A stretch of DNA of 64,000 bases from an uncultured bacterium (GTDB lineage Bacteria; Bacillota; Clostridia; TANB77; CAG-508): the NCBI GenBank assembly GCA_905215935.1, contig CAJMRY010000003.1:62001-126000 (forward strand). Direction: 5' to 3'. Below, piece by piece: positions 48,050 through 57,680 of the stretch. The position numbers and the translations under genes were made by a program. The notes under the pieces were generated by a model that was given only the letters and a program-made list of their open reading frames with translations, was not told where the DNA came from and did not search any database. Positions within the stretch are counted from its first letter, which is position 1. Each line of letters begins with the position of its first letter.

Positions 48050-50624
48050 TTAAATATTCTCCTTACGAATTGTCTCTATTGTATTTTGTTTATTTATCTT
48101 ATTAATCGAATATTTCATAATTATAAATACTAAAATAAATACAAATATAATAGAAATTACAATTGGATTAATTGGTATATACATTCCACTATCCATTTTT
48201 ACACTAAATGCTTTATACAAAGCAAATGTTCCTAAAAGTCCTGATATAATTCCATAAAGTAATGCTTTTGTAGAATAAAATATTGTTTCTAAATTAATCA
48301 TTCTATTAAATTCTTTTTTCGTCATTCCAATACTTTTAAGCATAGCAAATTCTTTTTGTCTTAATTCCATATTTGAAGTAATTGTATTAAATATGTTAGT
48401 AACACCAATTAAAGTAATTACTGCCATGAATCCATATAAAAATATGTTAATAACTAGAAGCATTGACTTTTCTTGTTTTACTTCCGCATTCATATTTCTA
48501 ATATTAATGCTTTCACTTATATTTTTTATATCCTGCTCTAAATCATCTGGCGCACTTGAATTAATACATATATTTCTAATTTCAAAATTAATGTTTTTAT
48601 ATTCGTTTGCATTTACAATTAAATATCCTCCACCATAATAGTTTCCTTCCATACCATATGGTCTTATATCAGTAACAGCACCAACTTTAATTTGTATTTC
48701 TTCTCCTCCATATTTTCCTACTATTGTATCATTTTTTTGATATTTATATCTTCTAATTTCTTTTGTATTATTTCCATTTTCATCATAATATTTATAGTTA
48801 TCACATAAAACACCACTAGATTTTATCTCTTCATAATCTGCTCCTATTTTCTTTGCATATTTTTTAAATGATTCATTATCAATTCCAACTATCTGTATTC
48901 TTGATACCTTACCTTCTCCTGTGCTAATAGCTTCTTTCCTTTCTTCATCATAATAAAAATCATCCTCTAGTTCAATTCCTTCTATTTGATTTATTTTACT
49001 TAAATCTTTAATTCTTATTGTTCCTATTTTATCATCATAAATAATAAAATGTTCATCAATATTATCAAGAGATAATATTTTATCCTTTTCTTCATTTGAT
49101 AAAAAATCTACACCACTATATATTTTCATATTATAATCATAATCTTCATAATAACCTCCTGTAAAATCAAACATATTGGTTATAAAACTATTCATTGTGA
49201 TAAAAATAAATATGCTCACTGCTAAAGATATTACTGTTGTCCTATATTTTTTCTTACTTCTTTTTAAATTCTTATATGCTAAAACACCACCTGTTTTAAA
49301 TAATTTTGATATTACTTTTGGTGCTTTTAATTTTTTACTTTTTATTTTAATTTCATCTGAATTTTTTAACCCTTCAATCGGACTTACTTTACTTGCTTTT
49401 CTAGCAGATGATATTGAAGATAAATAAATTGTAATAATTCCTAGTATTATAGATAATATTATTGGTATAATAGATACATCTACTACAATTCCATCTACAT
49501 GACTAAGTAAATATTCTCCTAATATTGAATTTACTATTTTTATTAATACAAACACAGCAAATATTCCAGATAATATTCCTAAAGGAATTCCGAATAACAC
49601 CTAACATTAGCCCTTCAAATATTACATTTTTCTTTATTTGTTTTTTTGTTGCTCCTATACTTGCAAGCATTCCATACATTTTAATCTTTTCTGCCGTTGC
49701 TATTGCAAAAGAATTTCTAATACAAAATACACTTGTAAATATAATAATAAATATAACAATCGTGCATACTGCAAATAGCATATTTACTGTAGAATCGCTA
49801 AATGCAAACGCTTCCCATCTTAATAATTCTCTGTTTATTTCATAGTTTTCATATTTAAAACTATAATTTGATTCTATCTGTTCATAACTTTTAGCACCTA
49901 ATAATTCTGTAATTGAATTTTTATAATCTTTTGGATTTTTTAAAGATATATATGCATCTTTTATATTTCTATCCATACTAGTCGTAAATACTGTATATCC
50001 TGGATCACTATATCTTTCGAAATTATAATTTGGTCTTTCCATAATTCCTACTATAGTAAACTCTTTTTCTTCTGTATTTACTAGCTTTTCTGCTTCTTTA
50101 CTATATGGATTATAAGAATCTAGCTCTTGTCCATCTAATGTATTTCTTTGACCTATATTTACTTTAATTTTATCTCCAATTTTATAATCTATTTTTGCAT
50201 TTCCTATTATGTGGTTACTAATAATTATTTCACTACTATTATCTGGAAATCTACCTTTTATCAAATTGAATTTTAAGTTTTCAAATGTTTCTTTATCCAT
50301 TGAAAATAATTTTAAATATGGTTTACCTTCATTTTTTGATTTATCTAATAATCCATATCCTATTTGCTTCATTGTATAAATATCTTTTATATCTCTATTA
50401 TTTTGTAAAGTTTTAATATCTTCATCATTTATTCCATCTAGTTTTAAATGATAATATCCTGTTTCATTAATTGCATTTTCTACAAGTGTTGCTCTAAAAC
50501 TTGTAGCCATGGTTGCTACTGCACAGATGAGTGCTACTGAAAGAATAATTCCTATTATGGTACTTATTGTTCTTTTTTTATTTAATCTTAAATTTTTTAT
50601 TGATAATTTATTAAGGATTTTCAT
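48050..50624 (-). CDS. Large FtsX-domain ABC permease (MacB/BceB-like), +1 shift at CGG 49590-49592
   Basis: Corrected length 857 aa, typical of double-FtsX permeases. N-terminal helix (RTISTIIGIILSVALICAVA), an external domain (residues 45-270), first FtsX core (AEKIKMYGMLASIGATKKQI) and then GGT GTT ATT CGG AAT; C|GGA gives LGVIGIPLGILSGIFAVFVL, the FtsX membrane segment. The zero frame runs 25 codons to a stop. A second external domain and second FtsX core (RQKEFAMLKSIGMTKKEFNR) follow. ATG 50624 is 11 bases after the ATPase stop with TAGGAGGTAA. Exports or senses a peptide or lipoprotein; substrate unknown. Confidence 0.9.
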
Positions 50625-50637
50625 CGTCTATTACCTC

Positions 50638-51305
50638 CTACGAAACAATCTTTCCATCTTCAATTTTTATAATTCTATCTGCTACTTTTGCTATCTCTGT
50701 ATTATGAGTAATCATAATTATTGTTTGTTTGTAATCTCTATTTGATTTTTTCAATAATTCAACTATTTCATCACTTGACTTTGAGTCTAAGTTACCGAGT
50801 TGGTTCATCTGCTAAAATAATAGATGGATTTGTTATTAATGCTCTACCAATTGAAGTTCTTTGTTGCTGACCTCCTGATAGTTCGTTTGGTAAATGCAAC
50901 CTTCTATTTTCTAATCCTAAAAGTTTAACTAATTCATTTAATCTTTCTTTATTTACTTCCTTATTATCTAAGTTTAGAGGTAAAGTTATATTTTCTTCTA
51001 CATTTAATATCGGTATTAAATTATAAAATTGATAAATAAGTCCTACTTGTCTTCTTCTAAAAATTGCAAGTTCATCGTTATTGAATTTATAAATATCTTT
51101 TCCATCTATAAAAACTTTTCCACTACTCGGTCTATCTACTCCACCAATTAAATGTAACAATGTAGATTTACCACTTCCGTGACGCTCCAACAATTGCAAC
51201 AAATTCTCCTTTATTTACTTTAAATGAGACATTATCTAATGCTGTTACTTTAGCTTGCCCCTTTCCATAAATTTTGCTTAAATTTTCTACTCTTAATATT
51301 TCCAT
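50638..51305 (-). CDS. MacB/BceA-type ABC ATPase, two +1 shifts (CGG 51177-51179, 50795-50797)
   Basis: Corrected length 221 aa. From ATG 51305 (MEILRVENLSKIYGKGQAKV), GCG TCA CGG AAG needs C|GGA to give IVGASGSGKSTLLHLIGGVD, so the shift falls inside Walker A. Signature LSGGQQQRTSI and Walker B ILADEPT follow, then CCA ACT CGG TAA: the zero frame stops on the very next codon, while C|GGT gives DEPTGNLDSKSS, the family sequence. H-loop ITHN is downstream. These two sites fix the residue as glycine at positions where Gly is near-invariant. A typical partner of 48050-50624. Confidence 0.95.
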
Positions 51306-51392
51306 AAAACCTCTCCTTCCTTGTTTTCATTTTTATTATACAATTTTCTAAGTGACAAGTAAGTGACTATTTTAAATATTAATCAATTTTGA

Positions 51393-51484
51393 ACAAAGGG
51401 ACGGTTCTCTTGTCCAATTTTTCTATATAAAATCTGTTTGATTTTAGTTAATGAAAATGGACAAGAGAACCGTCCCCTTGTCCA
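51393..51484. repeat. REP-like inverted element, copy 3 (full)
   Basis: Inverted halves AACAAAGGGACGGTTCTC...TTGTCCA and TGGACAAGAGAACCGTCCCC...TTGTCCA flank a 35-base AT spacer. It is the most complete copy of this family. The same GGGACGGTTCTC-type repeats are familiar from many clostridial intergenic regions (general knowledge). No transposase is seen nearby. Confidence 0.7.
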
Positions 51485-51498
51485 AAATTGTCCATATT

Positions 51499-51990
51499 TT
51501 AAAATTCATTTAATTCTGTAAATTCAATTCCCTCAGGAATTGCTATACCACCATATAATTTATTGTTTTTTCTTCCTTCTTCAATATAATGTTTTACTAC
51601 ATATTTTGCAGTATGTGGCATATCTAAAGATGAAATATCATTAAATTCAAACCATTTTAGTTTTCCTTCATTACTTTTTATTTCTTTTGCTTTATCTTTT
51701 ATTTTGGCAAAAAAATAGTAATTTTGTCTTATTTCATCTTTTTTATGTCTTAATGTTACATATCTTAATTCTGGCTTTGTAATATCTTTTATAGTAAGCC
51801 CAACTTCCTCGTATAACTCTCTTAAAACACAGGATTCTGCGTCATTTAGTTCATCCTTTTCAAAATGACCCCCTGCAGTTCCAATATATGAATTTTTAAC
51901 AACTCTTGAACCTATTCTATATAATAATAACATCCTATTAGTGTCATCACATAAATAGATTGACGCCATATTTCTTAATTTACCATTCAC
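51499..51990 (-). CDS. Nudix hydrolase
   Basis: 163 aa from GTG 51990 (GGGAGAG 9 bases upstream; the ATG in NMASIYL is internal). Nudix box GGHFEKDELNDAESCVLREL and YEEVGL (GX5EX7REUXEEXGU with one Leu variation). A Nudix of the mutT/YjhB-like group that cleaves nucleoside diphosphates linked to another moiety. Substrate unknown. It is the last gene of a same-strand group and has a REP-like element just beyond its stop. Confidence 0.82.
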   Translation of the reverse strand: MNGKLRNMASIYLCDDTNRMLLLYRIGSRVVKNSYIGTAGGHFEKDELNDAESCVLRELYEEVGLTIKDITKPELRYVTLRHKKDEIRQNYYFFAKIKDKAKEIKSNEGKLKWFEFNDISSLDMPHTAKYVVKHYIEEGRKNNKLYGGIAIPEGIEFTELNEF

Positions 51991-52060
51991 TAATTTACAC
52001 TCTCCCTTTTTCTTCAATCATTTTATCATTTGTTTTATTATATCATTTATATCTCCAAAT

Positions 52061-52945
52061 TTATAGAAAACTTAACTGTTTTTCATTATTATTTTCTTTT
52101 TTATATGCCTTTATAATATCTTCCATTTTATAAAACAATCCATATTTACTACATTCTTCTTCAAAAACATTCTTCAAATTTTTATTTAATGAATAGCAAA
52201 AATAACTGTTTCCAAAATTTTTTATATATTTTTCTTTCATTCCTGGAAATGATTTATCCAGTTGATTAAAAAAGTAATCTTTTTGATTTTCTCTTAAAGT
52301 TACTCCTCCCATAGAAAATACAAATTTTGCTCCATTTTCTGCTGATAGTTTTATAACATTTCTTATATTTTTTTCTGAATCTGTTATAAAAGGAATAATT
52401 GGTGTAAGTAACGTCCCAACAAACAATCCTGAATCTGCCAACTGTTTCATTGCTTGTAATCTTTCAGAAGATGTACATACACTTGGTTCTATTATTTTTG
52501 ACAAAGAATCATCTGCTGTTGTTATTGTAAGTTTCAGAATTACATCTGCTGTTGAATTTATTTTTTTTAACAAATCTATATCTCTAGTAATTAAATTACT
52601 TTTTGTTTCTATTGATATACCAAAACTGTAATATGATATAAGTTCTAATGCCTTCCTAGTTATATTATATTGTTTTTCAAGTGGATTATATGTATCAGAC
52701 ATTGCTCCAATACCAATAACTCCTTTTTTTCTTTTTGTTTTTAACTCTTGATTTAAAATTTCTATTTCATTTGCTTTAGCTCTTACTCTATCAAAATCAT
52801 CTATATTATAACAACTACTTCTGCTATCACAGTATATACATTTGTGAGAACACCCTTTATATAAATTCATGTTATAATCAATTCCAAACCATTTTTCTCC
52901 ATGACTTGCTTTTTGCATGATTGTTTTTGCCTTTATATATTCCAT
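52061..52945 (-). CDS. SPL-family radical SAM protein
   Basis: 294 aa. The CxxxCxxC cluster motif is CSHKCIYCD at residues 32-40. The surrounding GIDYNMNLYKGC and later IGIGAMSDTYNPLEKQYNIT, SIETKSNLITRDIDLL and TPIIPFITDSE match the SPL-like radical SAM proteins (COG1533 group) of unknown substrate. It lacks the C-terminal spore-photoproduct Cys, so DNA repair is not implied. Its ATG overlaps the stop of the upstream GyrI-like gene (TAATG), indicating translational coupling. Confidence 0.85.
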   Translation of the reverse strand: MEYIKAKTIMQKASHGEKWFGIDYNMNLYKGCSHKCIYCDSRSSCYNIDDFDRVRAKANEIEILNQELKTKRKKGVIGIGAMSDTYNPLEKQYNITRKALELISYYSFGISIETKSNLITRDIDLLKKINSTADVILKLTITTADDSLSKIIEPSVCTSSERLQAMKQLADSGLFVGTLLTPIIPFITDSEKNIRNVIKLSAENGAKFVFSMGGVTLRENQKDYFFNQLDKSFPGMKEKYIKNFGNSYFCYSLNKNLKNVFEEECSKYGLFYKMEDIIKAYKKENNNEKQLSFL

Positions 52946-53604
52946 TACTTTTCTTCCTCTATTACAGGTATTCTTATTACAGTTTTTAATTTTTTTGCTT
53001 CAGTTCTTCTAGGATCTGATAAATATATTTCATGATGTCTTCTTATCATTCTATTCTCCAATAATCCGCCAATATCATTCTTTAAATTATTACTTTCCAT
53101 ATATTCTTCTATTTCACAAATTGTTTCTGGTTCATTATCATAAGAACCTATATGCATCATTTGAACACATAATCCTTCTTTAAGCTCTTTAAATTCTGCT
53201 TTACTTACATCTAATCCTTTTTTCTTCTTTAATTCTTGTAAAGCCCATTCAAATACAGATTCTGTTACAAATTCTGGCTGTCTTATCATAGAAATCCACT
53301 CAAATTTTTCTTTATGATTATAGTCAACATTTTTGTTTCCTTCATTCCACCAAAAACCTTCTAATGGTGGTACAACATATTCAAAATATCCATCTATTTT
53401 ATTGGTACCCATTTTACTCATTTTTATTGTAAAAGATAAACCATATAATATTGATAAAGCTTCTTGATATTCTCCATTTTCTGCATTTGGATTTCCTTTT
53501 CCCTTTACCATTATAAATTTCATGTTTGGTACATCAATTAGTACTGGTTTTGTTTTTGGCATATATAAATCTTTATACTCTTTTTTATAATCTAATTTTT
53601 CCAT
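52945..53604 (-). CDS. GyrI-like domain protein (long form)
   Basis: 219 aa. The GyrI-like fold: KLDYKKEYKDLYMPKTKPVL, MKFIMVKGKGNPNAENGEYQ (typical domain start) and YFEYVVPPLEGFWW, ending in HHEIYLSDPRRTEAKKLKTV. These small-molecule-binding proteins often bind hydrophobic cations or have cyclopropanoid hydrolase activity (family knowledge). It has its own ribosome site and lies upstream of the radical SAM gene. A shorter GyrI-like gene (53624-54088) precedes it. Confidence 0.85.
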   Translation of the reverse strand: MEKLDYKKEYKDLYMPKTKPVLIDVPNMKFIMVKGKGNPNAENGEYQEALSILYGLSFTIKMSKMGTNKIDGYFEYVVPPLEGFWWNEGNKNVDYNHKEKFEWISMIRQPEFVTESVFEWALQELKKKKGLDVSKAEFKELKEGLCVQMMHIGSYDNEPETICEIEEYMESNNLKNDIGGLLENRMIRRHHEIYLSDPRRTEAKKLKTVIRIPVIEEEK

Positions 53605-53623
53605 ATTATGAACCTTTCTTAAT

Positions 53624-54088
53624 TTAGTCTTCTATTGCTATATAAATATGAATCTCTTGATTTTGCATATCTTCTGTATTATTTTGATATTCCTCAAAAT
53701 CGCATGTATATTTTCTTTTTAAATTCATACTCCATATTTTCCCCCATGCTTCTCCTACTGATTTTTGGACATCTCCTGTTAATATAAATTTAGCATACTT
53801 GCCTTTTGGAATTATTTTAGTCACTCTATTGTCTAAATTTTTTGACTTTTTCTTTACCTCACTACATACTATAAAACTATAACTTGCTGTATAATCACCT
53901 TCATAGTCTGTGTATAATCCTATTGTTTTATTATTCAATTTGTTTTCAATATTATTATAAGCTCCTTCTGTAAAAAATTTTTGCCACAAATTTGCTATAT
54001 CTTGCACAGATTTTCCATTTTGATTTGTTGTTTTTATACATATCCCCTCAATAATCTTTTCTTCTAATTCTACAATTTCATATTTCAT
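53624..54088 (-). CDS. GyrI-like/AraC effector-binding domain protein
   Basis: 154 aa from ATG 54088 (CAGGAGGT upstream). Domain opening MKYEIVELEEKIIEGICIKT and later GLYTDYEGDYTASYSFIVCS, ending QEIHIYIAIED, match the stand-alone AraC effector-binding (YdeE-like) family. Ligand unknown. Together with the WYL regulator upstream and the two genes downstream it makes a plausible small-molecule response operon (inference). Confidence 0.85.
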   Translation of the reverse strand: MKYEIVELEEKIIEGICIKTTNQNGKSVQDIANLWQKFFTEGAYNNIENKLNNKTIGLYTDYEGDYTASYSFIVCSEVKKKSKNLDNRVTKIIPKGKYAKFILTGDVQKSVGEAWGKIWSMNLKRKYTCDFEEYQNNTEDMQNQEIHIYIAIED

Positions 54089-54214
54089 AATTCTTACCTC
54101 CTGGTTTGAATTATACACATCTATAATTGACAACAGTATGTCATATTTTATTTTTTATTTTATATTTTTTCGACATTTTTAATAAATTATTTCATAATTA
54201 TCTTAAAAAGAAAC

Positions 54215-55108
54215 TTATAAATAGTTATTTATTGCTTTTTTTAATTTTTCCCTTATTATATTTTTTGCATATTCTGGTGATATCACCTTTATATGTTCAC
54301 CAAAAGATAAAATATATCCATATACCCAATCATTCTCAGGATATTCTACCTTTATAATAAAGTCTCCATTTTCTTTTTTACTTATATTTTCTTTTTCAAA
54401 CTCATCATATACTCTATATGACATTTCTTTTTTTATTTCTAATTCTAATGGTATTATTTTCACTTGATAATTTGTACTAGTTTCTTTTGGTAACTCTCTT
54501 TCAAAGTTTTCTTCTAATATTTTTATATCTTTTATTCTTGCAATTTTAAATATCCTATAATCTTGTTTAATTCTGCAATATGCTTTTATATACCAAGACT
54601 TATCTTTAAACCAAACTTGCAAAGGTTCTACTTGTCTTACACTTTCTTCTCCTCTAGAATTATAGTATTTAAACTCTATAATTTTTTTATTTAATATAGC
54701 ATCTTTTATGCTGTTAAATTTATTATTTTGACAATTATCTATTCCCCAATTTGAAAAGTCTACTTCTATCCAATTTTTACTGCTTTTATTAAATAACATA
54801 CTCATTTTTTCGAGTAGTTTTTTTTCATTGTTTATATTTAGCTTCTGTAAACTTTGTAAACTAAATAAAATCTGATTTTGCTCTTCTTCTGATAATATTG
54901 ATTTATCTAACACAAAATCGTCTAATAAATTAATTCCTCCACCTTTTCCTTTATTTGCATATATTGGAATTTTAGAACTACTTAATATTTCTATATCTCT
55001 ATATATTGTTCTTGTAGATACTTCAAATTTATCAGCAAGTTCCTTTGCTGTAATTGTTTTTCTTTCTAATAGTATATATACAATTTGAAATAATCGATTT
55101 ATTTTCAT
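54215..55108 (-). CDS. HTH-WYL domain transcriptional regulator
   Basis: 297 aa from ATG 55108 (GGGTGAGA upstream). HTH_11 domain (RKTITAKELADKFEVSTRTI, residues 13-32) then the WYL domain (KKIIEFKYYNSRGEESVRQV with WYL-like SWYIKAYCR, residues 170-185) and the WCX extension (VRVEYPENDWVYGYILSFG-type end). Such proteins sense nucleotides or small ligands. It is upstream of the GyrI-like genes on the same strand, 127 bases away, and may regulate them. No CGG in frame. Confidence 0.9.
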   Translation of the reverse strand: MKINRLFQIVYILLERKTITAKELADKFEVSTRTIYRDIEILSSSKIPIYANKGKGGGINLLDDFVLDKSILSEEEQNQILFSLQSLQKLNINNEKKLLEKMSMLFNKSSKNWIEVDFSNWGIDNCQNNKFNSIKDAILNKKIIEFKYYNSRGEESVRQVEPLQVWFKDKSWYIKAYCRIKQDYRIFKIARIKDIKILEENFERELPKETSTNYQVKIIPLELEIKKEMSYRVYDEFEKENISKKENGDFIIKVEYPENDWVYGYILSFGEHIKVISPEYAKNIIREKLKKAINNYL

Positions 55109-55244
55109 ATTCTCACCCAACTTTATTATATCATATAAATATGACACATAGATGTCATATTTAAGAATAAAAAAGAAAGTAAGTTAAAAAATATAAAAAT
55201 TTCTTTCTAATCTTACTCACTTCTTTGTCTCTATTATTTCTTCA

Positions 55245-55854
55245 TTATTTAGTTAATACTTTTTTATTCCAAGTTTTTTTACCACATTTTGGACACTTCA
55301 TATATCTAGTTCTCCCTAAGTGCATTGCAAACATGACTGAACTAAAATTAGGAATATATTTGTTATAACAATTCTGGCATTCATAATATCCTGCATCTTT
55401 TTCTATCTTTAAAGCAAAAGTTATTCCTATTATAAATATAATTATTGCAATACAAATTAAAGCAATCTTCCAAATTATATTTGGAACAGCAAATCCAGCT
55501 GTAAAAATCATAACCAAAAACGATATTGAACAAGTATATCCAATAACATTTTCTAATACTAATAAATTTTTATTAGTGCTTTCTTGCCTATTTTTTAATT
55601 CTAACAAATTTTCTTCTGCCTTTTTATCATAATCTTCCATCTGTATCATCTCCCCACTTAATAACTCATTTACATTAATCCCAAGTTCATTACATAAGTC
55701 AAGCATTATGCTAGAATCAGGCATTCCTTTTCCTGTCTCCCATTTTGATATTGCTCTATCTGTAATATTTAATTTTTCTGCTAATCCGACTTTGTGTTAA
55801 ATTTTTATTTTTCCTGCATTCAGCAATAAATTTTCCAATCTTTACTTGATCCAT
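55245..55854 (-). CDS. XRE-family regulator with membrane/zinc-ribbon tail, +1 shift at CGG 55786-55788
   Basis: Corrected length 202 aa. From ATG 55854 (GAAGGAGG upstream; MDQVKIGKFIAECRKNKNLT), the helix-turn-helix reaches ACA CAA AGT CGG ATT. C|GGA gives TQSGLAEKLNITDRAISKWE, the standard HTH with recognition helix, and the zero frame ends 6 codons later. Two membrane helices (about residues 105-145) and a C-terminal CxxC...CxxC zinc-ribbon-like segment (CQNCYNKYIP, KCPKCGKKTW) follow. This architecture is common in Clostridia; the role is unknown. Confidence 0.88.
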
Positions 55855-56026
55855 AACTTGCCTCCTTCATATTTAGATTAGCAGATTGTTTTTATAATGT
55901 AAACAAACGCTTAGTTGAGTTGATTATTTTGTAATGACTCTACGTTTAGTGGAGTTAAAAGTAACTGTAATTTTAGTTTAAATTTAGAACAAAAGTTCTT
56001 TATCAGAATTGTAATTTTAGCAATAT

Positions 56027-56509
56027 CTACCAATTACACAATTTATATTTTTCTTCATTTTCAATTATAGAAAATTGCTTTTTTATCTCTTCTATATCTT
56101 CCAAATCCAGAGGTAAAAATGTATCATAAAACCCTGTATCTCTGGATGGTAATTGTACAGCTTCAGGCCATATTTGTATTTTCGCATCTTTTGCTCTTCC
56201 GTATACATGAATATGAAAAAAGAAAGGTTTCCCTGATTTTGCTGCCCAATTACCAGCTTCCATATAATTAATTCTTACAATCGGTACACCTCTTAATATC
56301 ATTGCCCTCTTTAAAGCTTCCCCCGTCATCATAGACAATCGCATTACCTCTTTTGCTTCATCTGATTCAAAATCCATTCTACTGCTAAAATATTTTTCTT
56401 TTGATTTTATTCTTAAATGTCCACCTTCTTCTCTAGAAACATGTGGTTTTGGAACAGCTTCCACTTTAAAGTTTATTGTTTCATATATCGTAATATACTC
56501 AGTAATCAT
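56027..56509 (-). CDS. HIT-like domain protein
   Basis: 160 aa. It carries FFFHIHVYGRAKDAKIQ near residue 117, a reduced HIT-like H-x-H pattern (HIH; the canonical third His is replaced), preceded by LRIKSKEKYFSSRMDFES and a helix with MSMMTGEALKRAM. I recognise only a resemblance to HIT-type nucleotide hydrolases. GGGGGAAA site before the ATG. It lies 12 bases after the histidine phosphatase gene and is probably in the same operon. Confidence 0.6.
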   Translation of the reverse strand: MITEYITIYETINFKVEAVPKPHVSREEGGHLRIKSKEKYFSSRMDFESDEAKEVMRLSMMTGEALKRAMILRGVPIVRINYMEAGNWAAKSGKPFFFHIHVYGRAKDAKIQIWPEAVQLPSRDTGFYDTFLPLDLEDIEEIKKQFSIIENEEKYKLCNW

Positions 56510-56521
56510 GACGTTTCCCCC

Positions 56522-57070
56522 TTATATATTTTTTAACTTTTTATACATTTCTTCATTGACAATAAAAACTTCTAAATTTTTTGGCTCTACTACTTTATCC
56601 TTTTCAAAAAATAATCTCTTCAATGTTCTCATAAAAGCATTGTGTGTAACAACTAAAATTTTTTCATTATTTATATATGTTGAAAAAATAAATTTTAAAA
56701 ATGATTTTGCTCTTTCTTCAACGTCAGTTAGGCTCTCCCCATTCGGAGGATCTATTAACCCATTTTTATACAATATAAATTGTTCTTCTGGTAATTCTTT
56801 TTTATACAATCCCTGCCAATCTCCAGAATAAACCTCAGTAACTCTTTCATCTATAATAAAATCAACATTTCCCTTGATAGCGTATAATGTTTGATGTGTT
56901 CTAACTAAAGGTGAACAATAATATTTATCAAATTCTATATTTAATTCGTTCGCTATTTCATGTGCATCATCTATTCCTTTTTGCGTAAGCTCTGAATCTA
57001 TAGTACCTGTTAAAATACCTTCAGCATTTGCTTTTGTTTGTCCATGTCTAATAAAGTATAATTCAACCAT
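56522..57070 (-). CDS. Histidine phosphatase (phosphoglycerate mutase-like), paralogue 2
   Basis: 182 aa with RHGQTKAN, EVYSGDWQGLY and VTHNAFMRTL, the same active-site set as 36574-37119, to which it is clearly a duplicate (LTGTIDSELTQKGIDDA vs LTGTLETKLTQKGIDDA). Both have a basic tail ending KLK/KLNK. The duplication places two copies 20 kb apart in different neighbourhoods; both copies look intact. Substrate unknown. Confidence 0.88.
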   Translation of the reverse strand: MVELYFIRHGQTKANAEGILTGTIDSELTQKGIDDAHEIANELNIEFDKYYCSPLVRTHQTLYAIKGNVDFIIDERVTEVYSGDWQGLYKKELPEEQFILYKNGLIDPPNGESLTDVEERAKSFLKFIFSTYINNEKILVVTHNAFMRTLKRLFFEKDKVVEPKNLEVFIVNEEMYKKLKNI

Positions 57071-57184
57071 ACTTCCCCCTTAATTTTTAACAAAGATTAC
57101 TATTTGTATAAATTTTTTTACTTTATATTTCTTCATCATTATAACTATAATTTTTATCAATTCTACTCAGAGTAACCTAAATAT

Positions 57185-57598
57185 TCATTCACTTAAGCCC
57201 AATATAACTCTTGCAAAATCCAATAAATCAGTCAAATGATTTTCTATTACATCTTTTAAAATCTCTTCATCAATTTCTTTATAATCATAAACTGCTATAT
57301 TTCTAAATCCTACCATTCCTTGCATATTTCTAGACATACTCTCATCTATTATTTTGTTTTCTTCAAGTAAACCAAATGCTTGTCTTTTATTTTGTGGTAA
57401 ACCTAATTTTCTAGTGGATACAATATACATTGCTAAATCTAATACCGCTTCACATGCTCTTTGTAAATTTAAAATAATCATATCCATTTTTCTATAATCT
57501 TTTAAGTTTTCAGAATCACCCTCATATTCTTCATTTATTCTGTTTATACATTTCTCTATTGTTTCAAATTTGTTTAAAATGACTGCCTTATTTTCCAT
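57185..57598 (-). CDS. HepT-like (DUF86) toxin homologue with altered active site
   Basis: 137 aa from ATG 57598 (GGAGGTACTATTT upstream). All-helical DUF86/HepT fold with ILNLQRACEAVLDLAMYIVS. The catalytic R-x4-6-H-x-Y motif reads FRNIAVYDYKEID here: Arg is present, but the His is a Tyr (VYDY for VHDY). HepT proteins are toxin partners of MntA nucleotidyltransferases (family knowledge). The partner exists only as a C-terminal remnant directly upstream, so this is a degenerate or domesticated toxin. Confidence 0.75.
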   Translation of the reverse strand: MENKAVILNKFETIEKCINRINEEYEGDSENLKDYRKMDMIILNLQRACEAVLDLAMYIVSTRKLGLPQNKRQAFGLLEENKIIDESMSRNMQGMVGFRNIAVYDYKEIDEEILKDVIENHLTDLLDFARVILGLSE

Positions 57599-57680
57599 AA
57601 ATAGTACCTCCATTCTTTATTCTTTCAATTATATCTTTTCTACTTTCATTCAATTCAATATATTCTCTAATCAAATCTAT
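57588..57680 (-). pseudogene. MntA-type nucleotidyltransferase C-terminal remnant
   Basis: Between the phosphotransferase stop (57677) and the HepT-like start, one open frame encodes IDLIREYIELNESRKDIIER then IKNGGTIYGK and a stop overlapping the HepT ATG, similar to the usual end of MntA antitoxins. Everything before it (including the GSxxxGxxxxxSDxD motif) is gone and replaced by the neighbouring gene. Confidence 0.5.

Noticed and set aside
48050..49600. A separate permease gene starting at MLFGIPLGI (49600)
   Set aside because: It is the downstream part of the 50624 gene joined by the CGG at 49590; there is no ribosome site at 49600.
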